A DNA stretch of 64,000 nt from Sporolactobacillus pectinivorans (GTDB lineage: Bacteria; Bacillota; Bacilli; Bacillales; Sporolactobacillaceae), in contig NZ_NXGA01000001.1 in the NCBI RefSeq assembly GCF_002802965.1, positions 1,340,282 to 1,404,281 of the forward strand, written 5' to 3'. The notes under the pieces were generated by a model, which saw nothing but the letters and a program-made list of their open reading frames with translations, was not told the origin of the DNA and did no database searches. A program made the position numbers and the translations under genes. Each line of letters opens with the position of its first letter. The first letter of the stretch is position 1. Positions 1 to 8,639 of this stretch are shown piece after piece.

Positions 1-2
1 GA

Positions 3-305
3 GCCGTCATCACAGGTTACATGAGAGCCGCTGAAATGCCGGCGCTGATGCAGGCGGATCCGAAAAAAAATTACTACAACCCGGCTGCACTTCATATTCA
101 TGAAATTTGGGGCGTCATTACGATGATCGCTTTCATTGTACTTAGTGTCATCCGTTCTTTCTATCACTTTAAGTTTGAAGCTACAAGCTTGGTAAAGGGC
201 AAAACAATCTTCATTGTTGGAGCAGTTATCGGCATTGCCATCATTTCAGTTGCTTCGCATCTGGGCGGTACAGTTGCCCTGTTTCCAGGGCTGTTTGGTA
301 AATAA
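3..305 (+). CDS. C-terminal part of a DUF2231-like membrane protein (5' end outside window)
   Basis: The reading frame is open from the first bases of the window, so the start lies upstream and only about 101 residues are seen. Two hydrophobic helices are visible, around GVITMIAFIVLSVIRSFY and IFIVGAVIGIAIISVASH, followed by HLGGTVALFPG. That ending resembles the His-Leu-Gly-Gly motif after the last helix of DUF2231 proteins, multi-pass membrane proteins of unknown or redox-linked function. It is followed by a terminator and is separated from the hydrogenase operon by 293 bp. Family placement rests on this short motif only. Confidence 0.5.
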   Translation, partial: AVITGYMRAAEMPALMQADPKKNYYNPAALHIHEIWGVITMIAFIVLSVIRSFYHFKFEATSLVKGKTIFIVGAVIGIAIISVASHLGGTVALFPGLFGK

Positions 306-324
306 CAGCCTGCACTGAAATAAT

Positions 325-356
325 GAGGAAGTCCGAGCCCGGGCTTTCTCTTTTTT
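325..356 (+). terminator. Rho-independent terminator of the upstream membrane protein gene
   Basis: A 7-bp stem (GAGGAAG with CTTTCTC, one G-U pair) encloses a GC-rich loop and is followed by six T. It lies 20 bp after the stop codon. Confidence 0.8.
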
Positions 357-444
357 AATTAAGCTGTCGTACAATCTAAAACCATTTTTGTCTGATCTTT
401 ACATTTGAAAAACTTATATTTTAATACAAACCACGATGCATGTA

Positions 445-487
445 TGTGATTAATGTCATATTCAACTTGTCTGAAAGCTATTAAAAT
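445..487 (+). promoter_or_regulatory. Fnr/Crp-type box and -10 element of the hydrogenase operon
   Basis: TGTGATTAATGTCATA at 445-460 matches the Bacillus Fnr consensus TGTGA-N6-TCACA with one mismatch. A -10 element TAAAAT lies at 482-487. If transcription starts at 494, the box is centred at exactly -41.5, the class II activator position, and no good -35 hexamer is present. A second TATAAT at 516-521 is an alternative -10. Anaerobic activation of the operon is inferred from this geometry. Confidence 0.6.
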
Positions 488-598
488 TTAACATAAATGT
501 GAAATTTAACTGACTTATAATTATTCATAATTGATTGATCGGCCGTTCAATTTATCGCTTACGAGCAGAAGACAACTTATAGAGGGGAAGCGAATCAC

Positions 599-1690
599 TT
601 GAAAAAGGGTGAACCGACGATTTATGAAAGCGTATTACAGCAAGGTTACTCGCGACGAACTTTTCTGAAGATTTGTGCAACATTGGCGGCAGCAATGGGG
701 CTGGATTATTCACAAACCGGAACCGTCGCCCATGCGCTGGAAACCAAGCAAAGGATCCCGGTGATCTGGCTGCAGATGCAAGACTGTACCGGCTGCTCAG
801 AATCATTTATTCGTTCATCCTACCCCAAGACTGAGAGTGTCATTTTTAATATGATATCTCTTGAATATATGGAACTCCTGACTGCTGCTGCCGGTTTCCA
901 GACTGAGGAAGCGGAACAGAATGTTTTGAAGAAATATAAAGGAGAATACGTACTTGCAGTGGAAGGCAGCGTCCCGCAGGAAGCAGGTTACCTTACCATC
1001 GGTGGCCGGTCGGGAGAGGATCTGCTGAGGGAAGCCGCACAGAACGCCAAGGCAATCCTTGCATTTGGCACTTGCTCCTCATGGGGCGGGATTGCCAAGG
1101 CAAAACCCAACCCGACCGGGGCCCAGCCTATATCGGCTGTGTTGAATGGATTCCCGATTATACGCGTGCCTGGCTGCCCCCCTATTGCGGAGGTTATGAC
1201 CGGAGTACTGGCGCAGATTGTAACTTTCGATCAACTGCCGGAAACGGACATGTTTGGCCGCCCCAAGGCTTACTATCGCCACCGCATCCATGATAAGTGC
1301 AATCGCAGAGCTTACTTTGACGCCGGCCTGTTTGCAGAATCCTTCGATGATCCGAATCTGAAAGCCGGATACTGTCTATACAAGCTCGGGTGCAAGGGCC
1401 CGACCACTTATAACTCGTGTGCCGAACTGCGCTGGAACGGCGGTGTCAGTTACCCGATCCAGTCCGGCAATCCGTGCATTGGCTGCTCTGAAGCCGATTT
1501 TTGGGATAACGGACCGTTCTATTCACATTTTGCCAAATTGCCATTGACACAGACGACGATCAATCCGGAGAAGTGGGGTGCTGCAATTACCGGAGCGGCA
1601 CTTGTCGGTGTCGGGGCGCATGCCGGAATAACAGCTGCCGTAAAGCATCATAAAGAAAAGCAGCAGGATAAGGGTGATCAGAATGAGTAA
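599..1690 (+). CDS. hyaA: [NiFe] hydrogenase small subunit with Tat signal
   Basis: Electron-transfer subunit of a membrane-bound uptake hydrogenase; it carries three Fe-S clusters from the NiFe site to cytochrome b. Residues 18-34 hold a twin-arginine signal (SRRTFLKICATLAAAMG). Cluster ligands appear in CTGCSES (63-69), GTCSSWGG (157-164), GCPP, and a Cys-rich C-terminal half ending with GNPCIGCSE. A hydrophobic C-terminal helix (about 330-350) would anchor the exported protein. At the two positions where O2-tolerant enzymes have extra cysteines (CTCC and WGC), this protein has Gly65 and Gly164, so a standard [4Fe-4S] proximal cluster is expected. The start is TTG at 599, with GAGGGG 11 bp upstream. 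The end overlaps the large subunit gene by 8 bp. Confidence 0.95.
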   Translation: MKKGEPTIYESVLQQGYSRRTFLKICATLAAAMGLDYSQTGTVAHALETKQRIPVIWLQMQDCTGCSESFIRSSYPKTESVIFNMISLEYMELLTAAAGFQTEEAEQNVLKKYKGEYVLAVEGSVPQEAGYLTIGGRSGEDLLREAAQNAKAILAFGTCSSWGGIAKAKPNPTGAQPISAVLNGFPIIRVPGCPPIAEVMTGVLAQIVTFDQLPETDMFGRPKAYYRHRIHDKCNRRAYFDAGLFAESFDDPNLKAGYCLYKLGCKGPTTYNSCAELRWNGGVSYPIQSGNPCIGCSEADFWDNGPFYSHFAKLPLTQTTINPEKWGAAITGAALVGVGAHAGITAAVKHHKEKQQDKGDQNE

Positions 1691-3407
1691 GCGGGTAGTT
1701 GTCGATCCAATAACGAGAATAGAGGGGCACCTGCGTATTGAGGCAGATGTTCAGAATGGAAAAATTACCGATGCGTTCAGTTCCGGGACGGCGATCCGCG
1801 GTATTGAGCTGGTTGTCAAGAATAGAGATCCCCGGGATGTCTGGGCTTATGCGCAGCGCATCTGTGGCGTGTGCACAACGGTTCATGCACTGGCAAGCAT
1901 CCGTTCGGCGGAGGATGCACTGGGCATTCGCGTGCCGCAGAACGCGAACCTGATCCGCAACATTATGAACGCAACGATTATTCTTCATGATCATGTGGTC
2001 CATTTTTATCATTTACATGCGTTTGACTGGGTTGATGCACTCAGCGCGTTGAAAGCGAATCCGAATGAAACAAGCAGAATTGCGCAGTCCATTTCACCGT
2101 GGCCGAATACTTCACCTGGCTATTTCAAAAGCGTCCAGCAAAAAATTCAAAAAGTTGTCGACAGTGGACAGCTCGGTGTGTTCGCCAACGGTTACTGGGG
2201 ACATCCGGCTTATAAATTACCTCCGGAGGTCAACCTGCTTGCTGTCGCCCATTATCTTGAAGCACTGGATTGGCAAAAGGAAATCGTTAAAATTCATACG
2301 ATTTTCGGCGGAAAAAATCCTCATCCGCATTACTTAGTTGGCGGTATGGCAACACCGCTGGATATTAACATGGATAACGGTATTCATTCAGAAAAGCTGG
2401 AACAGATTGATCAGCTGATTTCACAGGCTCACGATTTTATCAATCAGGTTTATTTGCCTGATCTTCTGGCTATCGGTTCTTACTACAAAGATTGGGGGAG
2501 TAGAGAAGTTGGCGGCGGCTTGAACAACTATCTCTGCTATGGAGATTTTTCGACAAAAGACATCCATGATACTCAGCTGTACAGGGTACCAAGAGGAATC
2601 ATTCTGGGCGGCAATATCAACGAGGTTCTGGACGTTGATCCCCGTGATTCGAACCAGGTCAGCGAACTGATTGATCATTCATGGTATACCTATGACGGCA
2701 AGGGAGCCGGCGGCCGCCACCCGTGGAAGGGCGAAACGACCATGAATTATTCAGGTCCGAAACCGCCGTTCCAGCATCTTAATATGAATGAAAAGTACAG
2801 TTGGGTCAAATCCCCGCGCTGGAAGGGCAATGCGATGGAGACAGGCCCGCTTGCCCGGATTCTTGTCGGTTATGCCGCCGATAAAGGGGACTACCGCGCT
2901 ATTGTCGACGACACATTGAAAAAACTTGGCCTTCCTGTTTCAGCGATGCATTCGGCACTTGGGCGGACGGTCGCACGTGGATTGGATGCACAGATGGTTG
3001 TCGGATGGCTTCGTGATGATTTTAACAGTCTGATGAATAACATTAAAAATGGTGATCAGACGACTTTTGATAACTCGAAATGGGAACCGAAAACATGGAC
3101 CGCTCACGCATTGGGCGTCGGCACCGTCGAAGCTCCGCGAGGTGCACTCGGTCACTGGATTGAGATAAAAGATGGAAAGACGGCGAATTATCAGGCTGTT
3201 GTTCCGACGACGTGGAATGCATCCCCGCGTGATGATGCAGGAAACATCGGAGCCTATGAATCTTCGCTGAAAAATGTTCCGGTAGCCGATGTGAATAAAC
3301 CGCTTGAGATTCTTCGCGTGGTTCATTCATTCGATCCGTGCCTGGCCTGCGCTGTCCATCTGACGGATCTGGAGAATCAGAAGCTGACCTCGGTTCACGT
3401 GGAATGA
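1683..3407 (+). CDS. hyaB: [NiFe] hydrogenase large subunit
   Basis: Catalytic subunit carrying the NiFe(CN)2CO site; it oxidises H2. The N-terminal motif RICGVC (L1) and the C-terminal motif DPCLACAVH (L2) supply the four Cys ligands. The chain continues LTDLENQ after the L2 His, so it is made as a precursor that needs cleavage by a maturation protease, matching the protease domain in the next gene. ATG at 1683 is preferred over the in-frame GTG at 1674 because AAGGG lies 8 bp upstream and the protein then begins MSKRVVVDPITRIEGH, typical for the family. The length of 574 residues is normal. It has no signal of its own and is exported with the Tat-bearing small subunit. Confidence 0.95.
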   Translation: MSKRVVVDPITRIEGHLRIEADVQNGKITDAFSSGTAIRGIELVVKNRDPRDVWAYAQRICGVCTTVHALASIRSAEDALGIRVPQNANLIRNIMNATIILHDHVVHFYHLHAFDWVDALSALKANPNETSRIAQSISPWPNTSPGYFKSVQQKIQKVVDSGQLGVFANGYWGHPAYKLPPEVNLLAVAHYLEALDWQKEIVKIHTIFGGKNPHPHYLVGGMATPLDINMDNGIHSEKLEQIDQLISQAHDFINQVYLPDLLAIGSYYKDWGSREVGGGLNNYLCYGDFSTKDIHDTQLYRVPRGIILGGNINEVLDVDPRDSNQVSELIDHSWYTYDGKGAGGRHPWKGETTMNYSGPKPPFQHLNMNEKYSWVKSPRWKGNAMETGPLARILVGYAADKGDYRAIVDDTLKKLGLPVSAMHSALGRTVARGLDAQMVVGWLRDDFNSLMNNIKNGDQTTFDNSKWEPKTWTAHALGVGTVEAPRGALGHWIEIKDGKTANYQAVVPTTWNASPRDDAGNIGAYESSLKNVPVADVNKPLEILRVVHSFDPCLACAVHLTDLENQKLTSVHVE

Positions 3408-3420
3408 AAGGGGAAAAGCA

Positions 3421-4716
3421 ATGAAAACTCTGACGGACATTCCGCCGGCCATCCGGCGGAAAATGGAGAAAGAACGACTTGAAGACAGAAAAACGGAAAT
3501 GGCTGCGCAGCGTGCTGTAGATGCCCGTGATCGGAATTCAGTCTATGTCTGGGAACTGCCGATCCGCATTTTCCACTGGGTCAACGCGGGTGCAATCATG
3601 ATCCTGATGATTACCGGAATCTATATCGGCCACCCTTTTATCACACCTGCAAATAATGGTGAAGCTTACTATAATTTTCTGATGGGATGGGTCCGGGACA
3701 TCCACTTTTTCACGGCGTTTATTTTTACTGCCAATCTGATTTTTCGCTGCTACTGGACATTCAGGGGCAACCATTATGCTAAATCTCAGATTTTGCAGAA
3801 GAGTTTCTGGACCGGGCTGATTGAGACAGTGAAAGGTTATCTTTTTATCCCTAATCATAAACCGCACTATATCGGGCATAACCCGCTGGCTCAATTCAGC
3901 TATTGGCTTTTTGTCGGTGTTGGATCCGTGATCATGGTATTTACTGGTTATTACCTGCTCTTTCAGCCGCAGCCGGATACCATCTATGGCAAAGCATTTG
4001 CCTGGGTTCCTTTTGTGTTCGGCGGTTCGGATTTTACTGTGCGGTCCTGGCATCACCTTGTGGCATGGGGTTTCATGCTTTTTGTGGTCATTCATGTGTA
4101 TATGTCGATCCGTGAAGACTGGCTCAGCAAAAACGGAACGATGTCGTCGATTTTTACCGGCTATAAATTTGAACCGGCGCATCGCGCTGAAGAAAGGGCA
4201 AATGCTGCGGTACCGGTCCGGACTATGACGGCCGCAATTGTTGACGAAGCGCGGAAGATTACGGTTCTCGGCATTGGAAATGCGCTCTATACCGATGAAG
4301 GACTGGGCGTCCAGATTCTTCCCCGTCTTGAATCAGCGCTTAAAGGCGTTGCAGATATTGAGTTCATTGATGGAACGACTGAAGGCATGCAGCTGCTTGG
4401 GCCCGTTGAAGCCACTCAGGCACTGATCGTCATTGACGCGATTAATGCCGGTAAAGAACCCGGGACATGCATCAAGTTGGAAAAGAAACAGATTCCATCT
4501 TTCAACGGGATTAAGATGTCCGTGCACCAGATCGGTTTTCAGGAAGTGTTGTCAGCAGCGCAATTGCGTGACCGCCTTCCAGAGAAAATGGTCATGATCG
4601 GCATACAGCCGGCATCATTAGAACTCGGTACCGAAATGAGCCCAACCGTGCAATCAGCTATACCGGGCCTGATCAAGCAAGTCAAAAAACAAATTCATGA
4701 ATGGCGTGATGACTGA
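3421..4716 (+). CDS. Fusion of hydrogenase b-type cytochrome and hydrogenase maturation protease
   Basis: Residues about 40-245 are a HyaC-type cytochrome b with transmembrane helices and haem-ligand candidates in IFHWVNAG, DIHFFTAF, SWHHLVAW and VVIHVYM; it passes electrons from the small subunit to quinone. Residues about 280-431 are a HyaD/HybD-type endopeptidase that removes the large-subunit C-terminal tail. It begins ITVLGIGNALYTDEGLG and keeps the three Ni-sensing residues (Glu in DEGLG, Asp in VIDAIN, His in SVHQIG). These are normally two separate proteins. No stop or start signal separates them here, and a linker of about 35 residues joins them. The topology would leave the protease on the cytoplasmic side. 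It lies 13 bp after hyaB, with AAAGGGG as its ribosome site. Confidence 0.88.
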   Translation: MKTLTDIPPAIRRKMEKERLEDRKTEMAAQRAVDARDRNSVYVWELPIRIFHWVNAGAIMILMITGIYIGHPFITPANNGEAYYNFLMGWVRDIHFFTAFIFTANLIFRCYWTFRGNHYAKSQILQKSFWTGLIETVKGYLFIPNHKPHYIGHNPLAQFSYWLFVGVGSVIMVFTGYYLLFQPQPDTIYGKAFAWVPFVFGGSDFTVRSWHHLVAWGFMLFVVIHVYMSIREDWLSKNGTMSSIFTGYKFEPAHRAEERANAAVPVRTMTAAIVDEARKITVLGIGNALYTDEGLGVQILPRLESALKGVADIEFIDGTTEGMQLLGPVEATQALIVIDAINAGKEPGTCIKLEKKQIPSFNGIKMSVHQIGFQEVLSAAQLRDRLPEKMVMIGIQPASLELGTEMSPTVQSAIPGLIKQVKKQIHEWRDD

Positions 4717-5144
4717 TGGATCGTCGTTCTTTTATAAAAGAGCTTGCCCAGAGCCTGACAGAAACCGGAAAAGAGATTATTTATCCTTTTTTTGAAGATG
4801 ATATCGGCAAGCTTGAGCGGGCGGCTAACATTCTGAACGGGATTAGCTGGCACCCCCTTGAGACCATCAGCTCCGGCTATCAGGAACAGTTCTGCGGAGG
4901 AGAAATCATCTGCCTTTACCTGTCGGGAAATAGTCTTACTGCATGCAGTAAGAGATGTCCCGACTGCTGTGAAACATTGCAATGGCTGGCCTATGAACAG
5001 CGGCTGGCATGCGCCGCCTGCGGACACAACTATTCTTTCCTCAATAAGGAGGGCTCACTACGGCCTGATATCTTTTCTGTAAAAAAAGAAGAGGAGTCCT
5101 GGTGGGTGGCACTCCCGGACAAGGGAGTTTCCGCGCATGCATGA
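4716..5144 (+). CDS. Cysteine-rich hydrogenase-operon protein, unrecognised
   Basis: A 142-residue soluble protein whose ATG overlaps the upstream stop by one base (TGATG), so it is translationally coupled. The C-terminal half holds two CxxC pairs, Cys81-Cys84 and Cys99-Cys102, the second continuing CGHNYSFLNKEG. It also has Cys60, 66, 77 and 85. The spacing suggests a zinc-ribbon, rubredoxin-like or Rieske-like metal site, though the CxH pair of true Rieske proteins is absent. Its place between the structural and hyp genes suggests a role in electron transfer or cofactor assembly for this hydrogenase, which is inference. I do not recognise a named family. Confidence 0.7.
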   Translation: MDRRSFIKELAQSLTETGKEIIYPFFEDDIGKLERAANILNGISWHPLETISSGYQEQFCGGEIICLYLSGNSLTACSKRCPDCCETLQWLAYEQRLACAACGHNYSFLNKEGSLRPDIFSVKKEEESWWVALPDKGVSAHA

Positions 5145-5490
5145 AATGGGACTGATGGAAGATGCGCTGCAAATGGTTTCTGAGGATGCGGAAAAGCGCG
5201 GCATAGAGCGTGTTGACAAGATTTCGCTGATCGTCGGTGACCTGAGCAACGTGCTGCCGGATGCGCTGCGGTTTGCCTTTGAGGCCTTCAGACAGACGGA
5301 GGAAATCCCGCGGATCAGCACGCACACCTGTCTTGAAATCATCAAGGAGAGGGGGCTCGCCAGATGTGTGCTCTGCGGTAAAGAATATGAACCGACGGAA
5401 TATCTTGCTTTGTGTCCCGATTGCGACATGCCTTTTGGCGTGATTCAGTCCGGAGAGACGTTTAAAATTGAATCCTATGAAGGGAGCTGA
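5137..5490 (+). CDS. hypA: Hydrogenase nickel insertion protein HypA
   Basis: Nickel chaperone that delivers Ni2+ to the large subunit together with HypB. The N-terminus MHEMGLMEDAL carries the nickel-binding Met-His-Glu, so the initiator Met is fixed with confidence. The zinc site is the two CxxC motifs CVLC and CPDC near residues 70-95. The length of 117 residues is standard. It overlaps the upstream gene by 8 bp inside the operon. Confidence 0.95.
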   Translation: MHEMGLMEDALQMVSEDAEKRGIERVDKISLIVGDLSNVLPDALRFAFEAFRQTEEIPRISTHTCLEIIKERGLARCVLCGKEYEPTEYLALCPDCDMPFGVIQSGETFKIESYEGS

Positions 5491-5491
5491 G

Positions 5492-6154
5492 ATGATGAAA
5501 ATTACACTTGAAAAAGATGTGATGGAGAATAACGACCGCGCAGCCGAATTCAACCGGCAGCTGTTTCAGAAGACCGGGACGCTGGTCATTAATATCATGA
5601 GCTCGCCCGGTTCCGGAAAAACAACGATCCTTGAAAAAACGGCTGCAGCGTTGTCGGATCAGTTCAGAATTGCCGTGATCGAGGGCGACATTGCTACAGA
5701 ACGTGACGCCGACCGGGTTCGCAGGGCGGGCGTAAGGGCCGTGCAGATTGCAACCGAAGGGGAGTGCCATCTTGATCCGCGGATGATCGCCAAAGTGCTC
5801 CCGGAGATTGATCTTGATCATACCGATATCCTTTTTATAGAAAATGTAGGCAATCTCGTCTGTCCGTCCGAATTTGATCTCGGACAAAATCACCGGATCG
5901 TTGTGCTGAGTACCCCCGAAGGGAACGACAAAATTCCCAAGTATCCGCTCATGTTTCACGTCACGGAACTGGCTCTGATCAATAAGATTGATCTAATTCC
6001 TTATGTCTCGTTTGACATGAATAAAGCGCGGGAGGATCTGCACGCGATCAACCCGTCTTCGCGGATCATGCCTGTCTCGGCGAAAAACGGCGAGGGTTTT
6101 GATGCCTGGCTGGACTGGGTGAAGAAAGCGTACCGGGATTGTCTGAAGCAGTAA
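5492..6154 (+). CDS. hypB: Hydrogenase accessory GTPase HypB
   Basis: GTPase that drives nickel insertion with HypA. Visible motifs are the P-loop SSPGSGKTT, the EGDIATERDADR switch region, GECHLD with the Cys-His metal ligands at the G-domain interface, FIENVGNLVCP and the guanine-specificity motif NKID. The N-terminal His-rich stretch and CxxCGC nickel site found in some HypB proteins are absent, so this is a minimal form without nickel storage. ATG at 5492 (or 5495) follows AGGGAG by 5-8 bp. The stop overlaps hypF by 16 bp. Confidence 0.94.
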   Translation: MMKITLEKDVMENNDRAAEFNRQLFQKTGTLVINIMSSPGSGKTTILEKTAAALSDQFRIAVIEGDIATERDADRVRRAGVRAVQIATEGECHLDPRMIAKVLPEIDLDHTDILFIENVGNLVCPSEFDLGQNHRIVVLSTPEGNDKIPKYPLMFHVTELALINKIDLIPYVSFDMNKAREDLHAINPSSRIMPVSAKNGEGFDAWLDWVKKAYRDCLKQ

Positions 6155-8433
6155 AAGTCATTGTCAGGGGGCGGGTCCAAGGCGTCGGATTCCGTCCGTT
6201 TGTTTATCAAATTTCCATGGAAGAAAATCTGGCGGGAACAGTTCAGAACAACATGGACGGCGTCCGTATTACCTGGGAAGGCAGCCGCGTTGCCGTACGG
6301 CGGGCTTTGAAAAGGCTTGAGACGGAAAAACCGCGCCTCTCCAGAATTGATGAACTGGCAGTTCACGCAGCCGCAACAACCGGAAGAAAGGGATTCCAGA
6401 TTATCGACAGCGACCGTTCAGGTAAATCCTCGCTGGTCATTCCTGTCGATTCAGCCGTGTGTAGCGACTGCCTGAAGGAGATGCATGATCCGTCGAATTT
6501 CCGTTACCGCTATCCGTTCATCAACTGCACACAGTGTGGCCCGAGATACTCGATCATTGATGAGCTGCCCTATGACCGGAAATACACGTCAATGGTGGAT
6601 TTCCGGATGTGCAGCAAATGTGAGAAAGAGTATCGGGATCCGCTCAACCGTCGCCATCATGCCCAGCCGATCGCCTGTGATTCCTGCGGGCCGCATCTTT
6701 CGCTGCGCTCCTCCGATGGAGAACTTCTCGGGGAACGTGAGGATGCCTTGGCCCTTGCCGTTCGCGGCCTGGAAAAAGGCAGGACTGTAGCAGTTAAAGG
6801 AATCGGCGGATTCCACCTGGCCTGCGATGCCTCAAATTCGGAAGCTGTTGCCAGGCTCAGGCGGTGCAAAAACCGGCCGGATAAACCGCTGGCCATTATG
6901 GCAAGGTCCATGGAAGAAGTGCGGCGAATCGCGGCCATTTCGGATCGTGAAGAAAATGTGCTGCGTTCACCGGAGGCGCCGATCGTTCTTCTTGAAAAGA
7001 ACAAAGCATTTACAGATCTGCTGCCTGGAGCACTTGCACCGGGCATTCGGACAATCGGCGTCATGCTGCCTTACACACCGCTGCATCACCTGCTTTTTGA
7101 TGATGGAAAATTTTCATTTCTGGTGATGACAAGCGCCAATCCGTCGGGGCTGCCGATTTTATACCGGGATGACTGCGCTGTTCATTATCTGGGCGGTATT
7201 GCCGATCAGATTCTGACCCACAATCGGCCGATTCTTCATGCGGTTGATGATTCGGTCGTGCGTGTTGGTAGATCTGTTCCTTTTTTCCTGAGACGCTCCC
7301 GGGGTTACGCCCCCGATCCGATCAACAGCGAACGAAATGTAGACGGCATTGCAGCGCTCGGCAGCCAGATGAAAAACACATTCGCAATCGGGCGCGGCGA
7401 TCAGATTTTTGTCAGCCCGCATCTGGGGGATCTGACAGCAATGGAAAGCATGGATCATTATCAGGCGACGCTGGCTCACGTGATGAAGTGGACGGGGGTC
7501 ACGCCCAGGGCCATTGCCATTGATAAGCATCCGTACTACAGTACCCGCGAAATTGCTGCCAAACTGGGCAAACCGATCGTCGAAGTGCAGCACCATCATG
7601 CTCATCTAGTTTCATGTATGGAGGATAACGTACTGAAGGGAAAATGTATTGGCGTGATACTTGACGGAACCGGATATGGAGCGGACGGCAATGTCTGGGG
7701 TTTCGAAGTGTTGTACGGCGGTACTTCCGGATATCAGAGACTGGCGCATCTTCGCTATACGCCGCTTCCCGGGGGCGATCGGGCGGTGACTGAACCGTGG
7801 CGCAACGCAACAGCTATGCTGATCAGCCTGCTCGGAGACGAAGGGCGAAGGCTGGCGGCCCGGCTTTTCCCCGACCAAAGCGCCGGCCTGCGGGTGATCG
7901 ATCGCATGACGGGGATGAAGCTGAATAGCCCCATGGCAGGGACATGCGGCCGTCTGTTTGATGCCGTCAGCGCGATCATCGGTCTCTGCAAGGTTTCAAC
8001 CTATGAGGGGGAGCCAGCCATTCTGCTGTCGGAATGCGCGGATGAGGGGAACGGGCAGGTTGAGCCCTATCCTTACCGCGTTACTTGGGAAGAAACAGCC
8101 GAAATTGATTTTTCACTGACACTGAAACAGATCGCCGAGGATCATCTGCATGGTTTATCTGCAGCCCGGATCAGCCGCCGTTTCCACGAAACTGTAGTAT
8201 CAGTGTGCTGCAGTGTGATTCACCGGATCGCTTGCCGTCACCCGGAATTTGGCAGACGGGTCGTGCTGTCCGGCGGCAGCCTGAATAATCAATTTCTCGC
8301 CAGGCATTTGCAGGCAACGTTAGCCGCTGGCGGTTTTGATGTTTTTACACATCACCGTATGCCATGTGGAGACGGGGGGCTGTGCCTTGGCCAGCTGGCT
8401 GTGGCGGCAGAAATGCAAGTTGGCAAAACATGA
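6139..8433 (+). CDS. hypF: Carbamoyltransferase HypF
   Basis: Makes the thiocarbamate on HypE that becomes the CN ligands of the NiFe site, using carbamoyl phosphate and ATP. Domain order is the acylphosphatase domain (about 1-90, VRGRVQGVGFRPFVYQ), two zinc fingers (about 105-185, CSDC, CTQCG, CSKC, CDSCG), the YrdC-like domain (about 200-380) and the Kae1/carbamoyltransferase domain with the HHHAH metal motif near residue 485. The length of 764 residues is full. The start is taken as TTG at 6139 inside hypB; no better start retains the acylphosphatase motif. The end is followed by a 206-bp gap before hypC. Confidence 0.95.
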   Translation: MSEAVKVIVRGRVQGVGFRPFVYQISMEENLAGTVQNNMDGVRITWEGSRVAVRRALKRLETEKPRLSRIDELAVHAAATTGRKGFQIIDSDRSGKSSLVIPVDSAVCSDCLKEMHDPSNFRYRYPFINCTQCGPRYSIIDELPYDRKYTSMVDFRMCSKCEKEYRDPLNRRHHAQPIACDSCGPHLSLRSSDGELLGEREDALALAVRGLEKGRTVAVKGIGGFHLACDASNSEAVARLRRCKNRPDKPLAIMARSMEEVRRIAAISDREENVLRSPEAPIVLLEKNKAFTDLLPGALAPGIRTIGVMLPYTPLHHLLFDDGKFSFLVMTSANPSGLPILYRDDCAVHYLGGIADQILTHNRPILHAVDDSVVRVGRSVPFFLRRSRGYAPDPINSERNVDGIAALGSQMKNTFAIGRGDQIFVSPHLGDLTAMESMDHYQATLAHVMKWTGVTPRAIAIDKHPYYSTREIAAKLGKPIVEVQHHHAHLVSCMEDNVLKGKCIGVILDGTGYGADGNVWGFEVLYGGTSGYQRLAHLRYTPLPGGDRAVTEPWRNATAMLISLLGDEGRRLAARLFPDQSAGLRVIDRMTGMKLNSPMAGTCGRLFDAVSAIIGLCKVSTYEGEPAILLSECADEGNGQVEPYPYRVTWEETAEIDFSLTLKQIAEDHLHGLSAARISRRFHETVVSVCCSVIHRIACRHPEFGRRVVLSGGSLNNQFLARHLQATLAAGGFDVFTHHRMPCGDGGLCLGQLAVAAEMQVGKT

Positions 8434-8639
8434 TATAACTTATAGCATGATAAAGTGATATATTAATAAAGAAAACTGGCGAAACCAAGCCTTTGCGCCG
8501 GCTGAGCCTTAGTTGTGACGGACGGTCCAGAGCGGAACATGCCACAGGATGTGGTATTGCTCGGCCGCTGACACTTGTAATCCACTTAAATTTTATACTT
8601 TATTATGGTGTTAAAAAGGTTCATAGGGGGATGAACAGT
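8434..8639 (+). other. Structured intergenic stretch inside the hyp operon
   Basis: This is the only large gap in an otherwise overlapping operon. An AT-rich start (8434-8475) is followed by a GC-rich section with hairpin potential, including ATGCCAC-AGGAT-GTGGTAT (about 8537-8555) nested within GAGC/GCTC and AGCGG/CCGCT arms. No gene is seen and I could not match it to a known riboswitch. It may be an internal promoter, an RNA-processing site or a leader of hypCDE. Confidence 0.4.

Noticed and set aside
3538..4182. A 214-codon open frame antisense to the cytochrome-protease gene
   Set aside because: Its sequence has no recognisable domain and its length follows from codon bias of the gene on the other strand.
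8493..8639. N-terminal extension of HypC
   Set aside because: The essential Cys2 requires the start at 8640, and a good ribosome site is correctly spaced for that ATG.
8434..8639. Known riboswitch upstream of hypC
   Set aside because: I compared the conserved cores of c-di-GMP, ZTP, guanidine, Moco and nickel-cobalt classes from memory, and none fitted.
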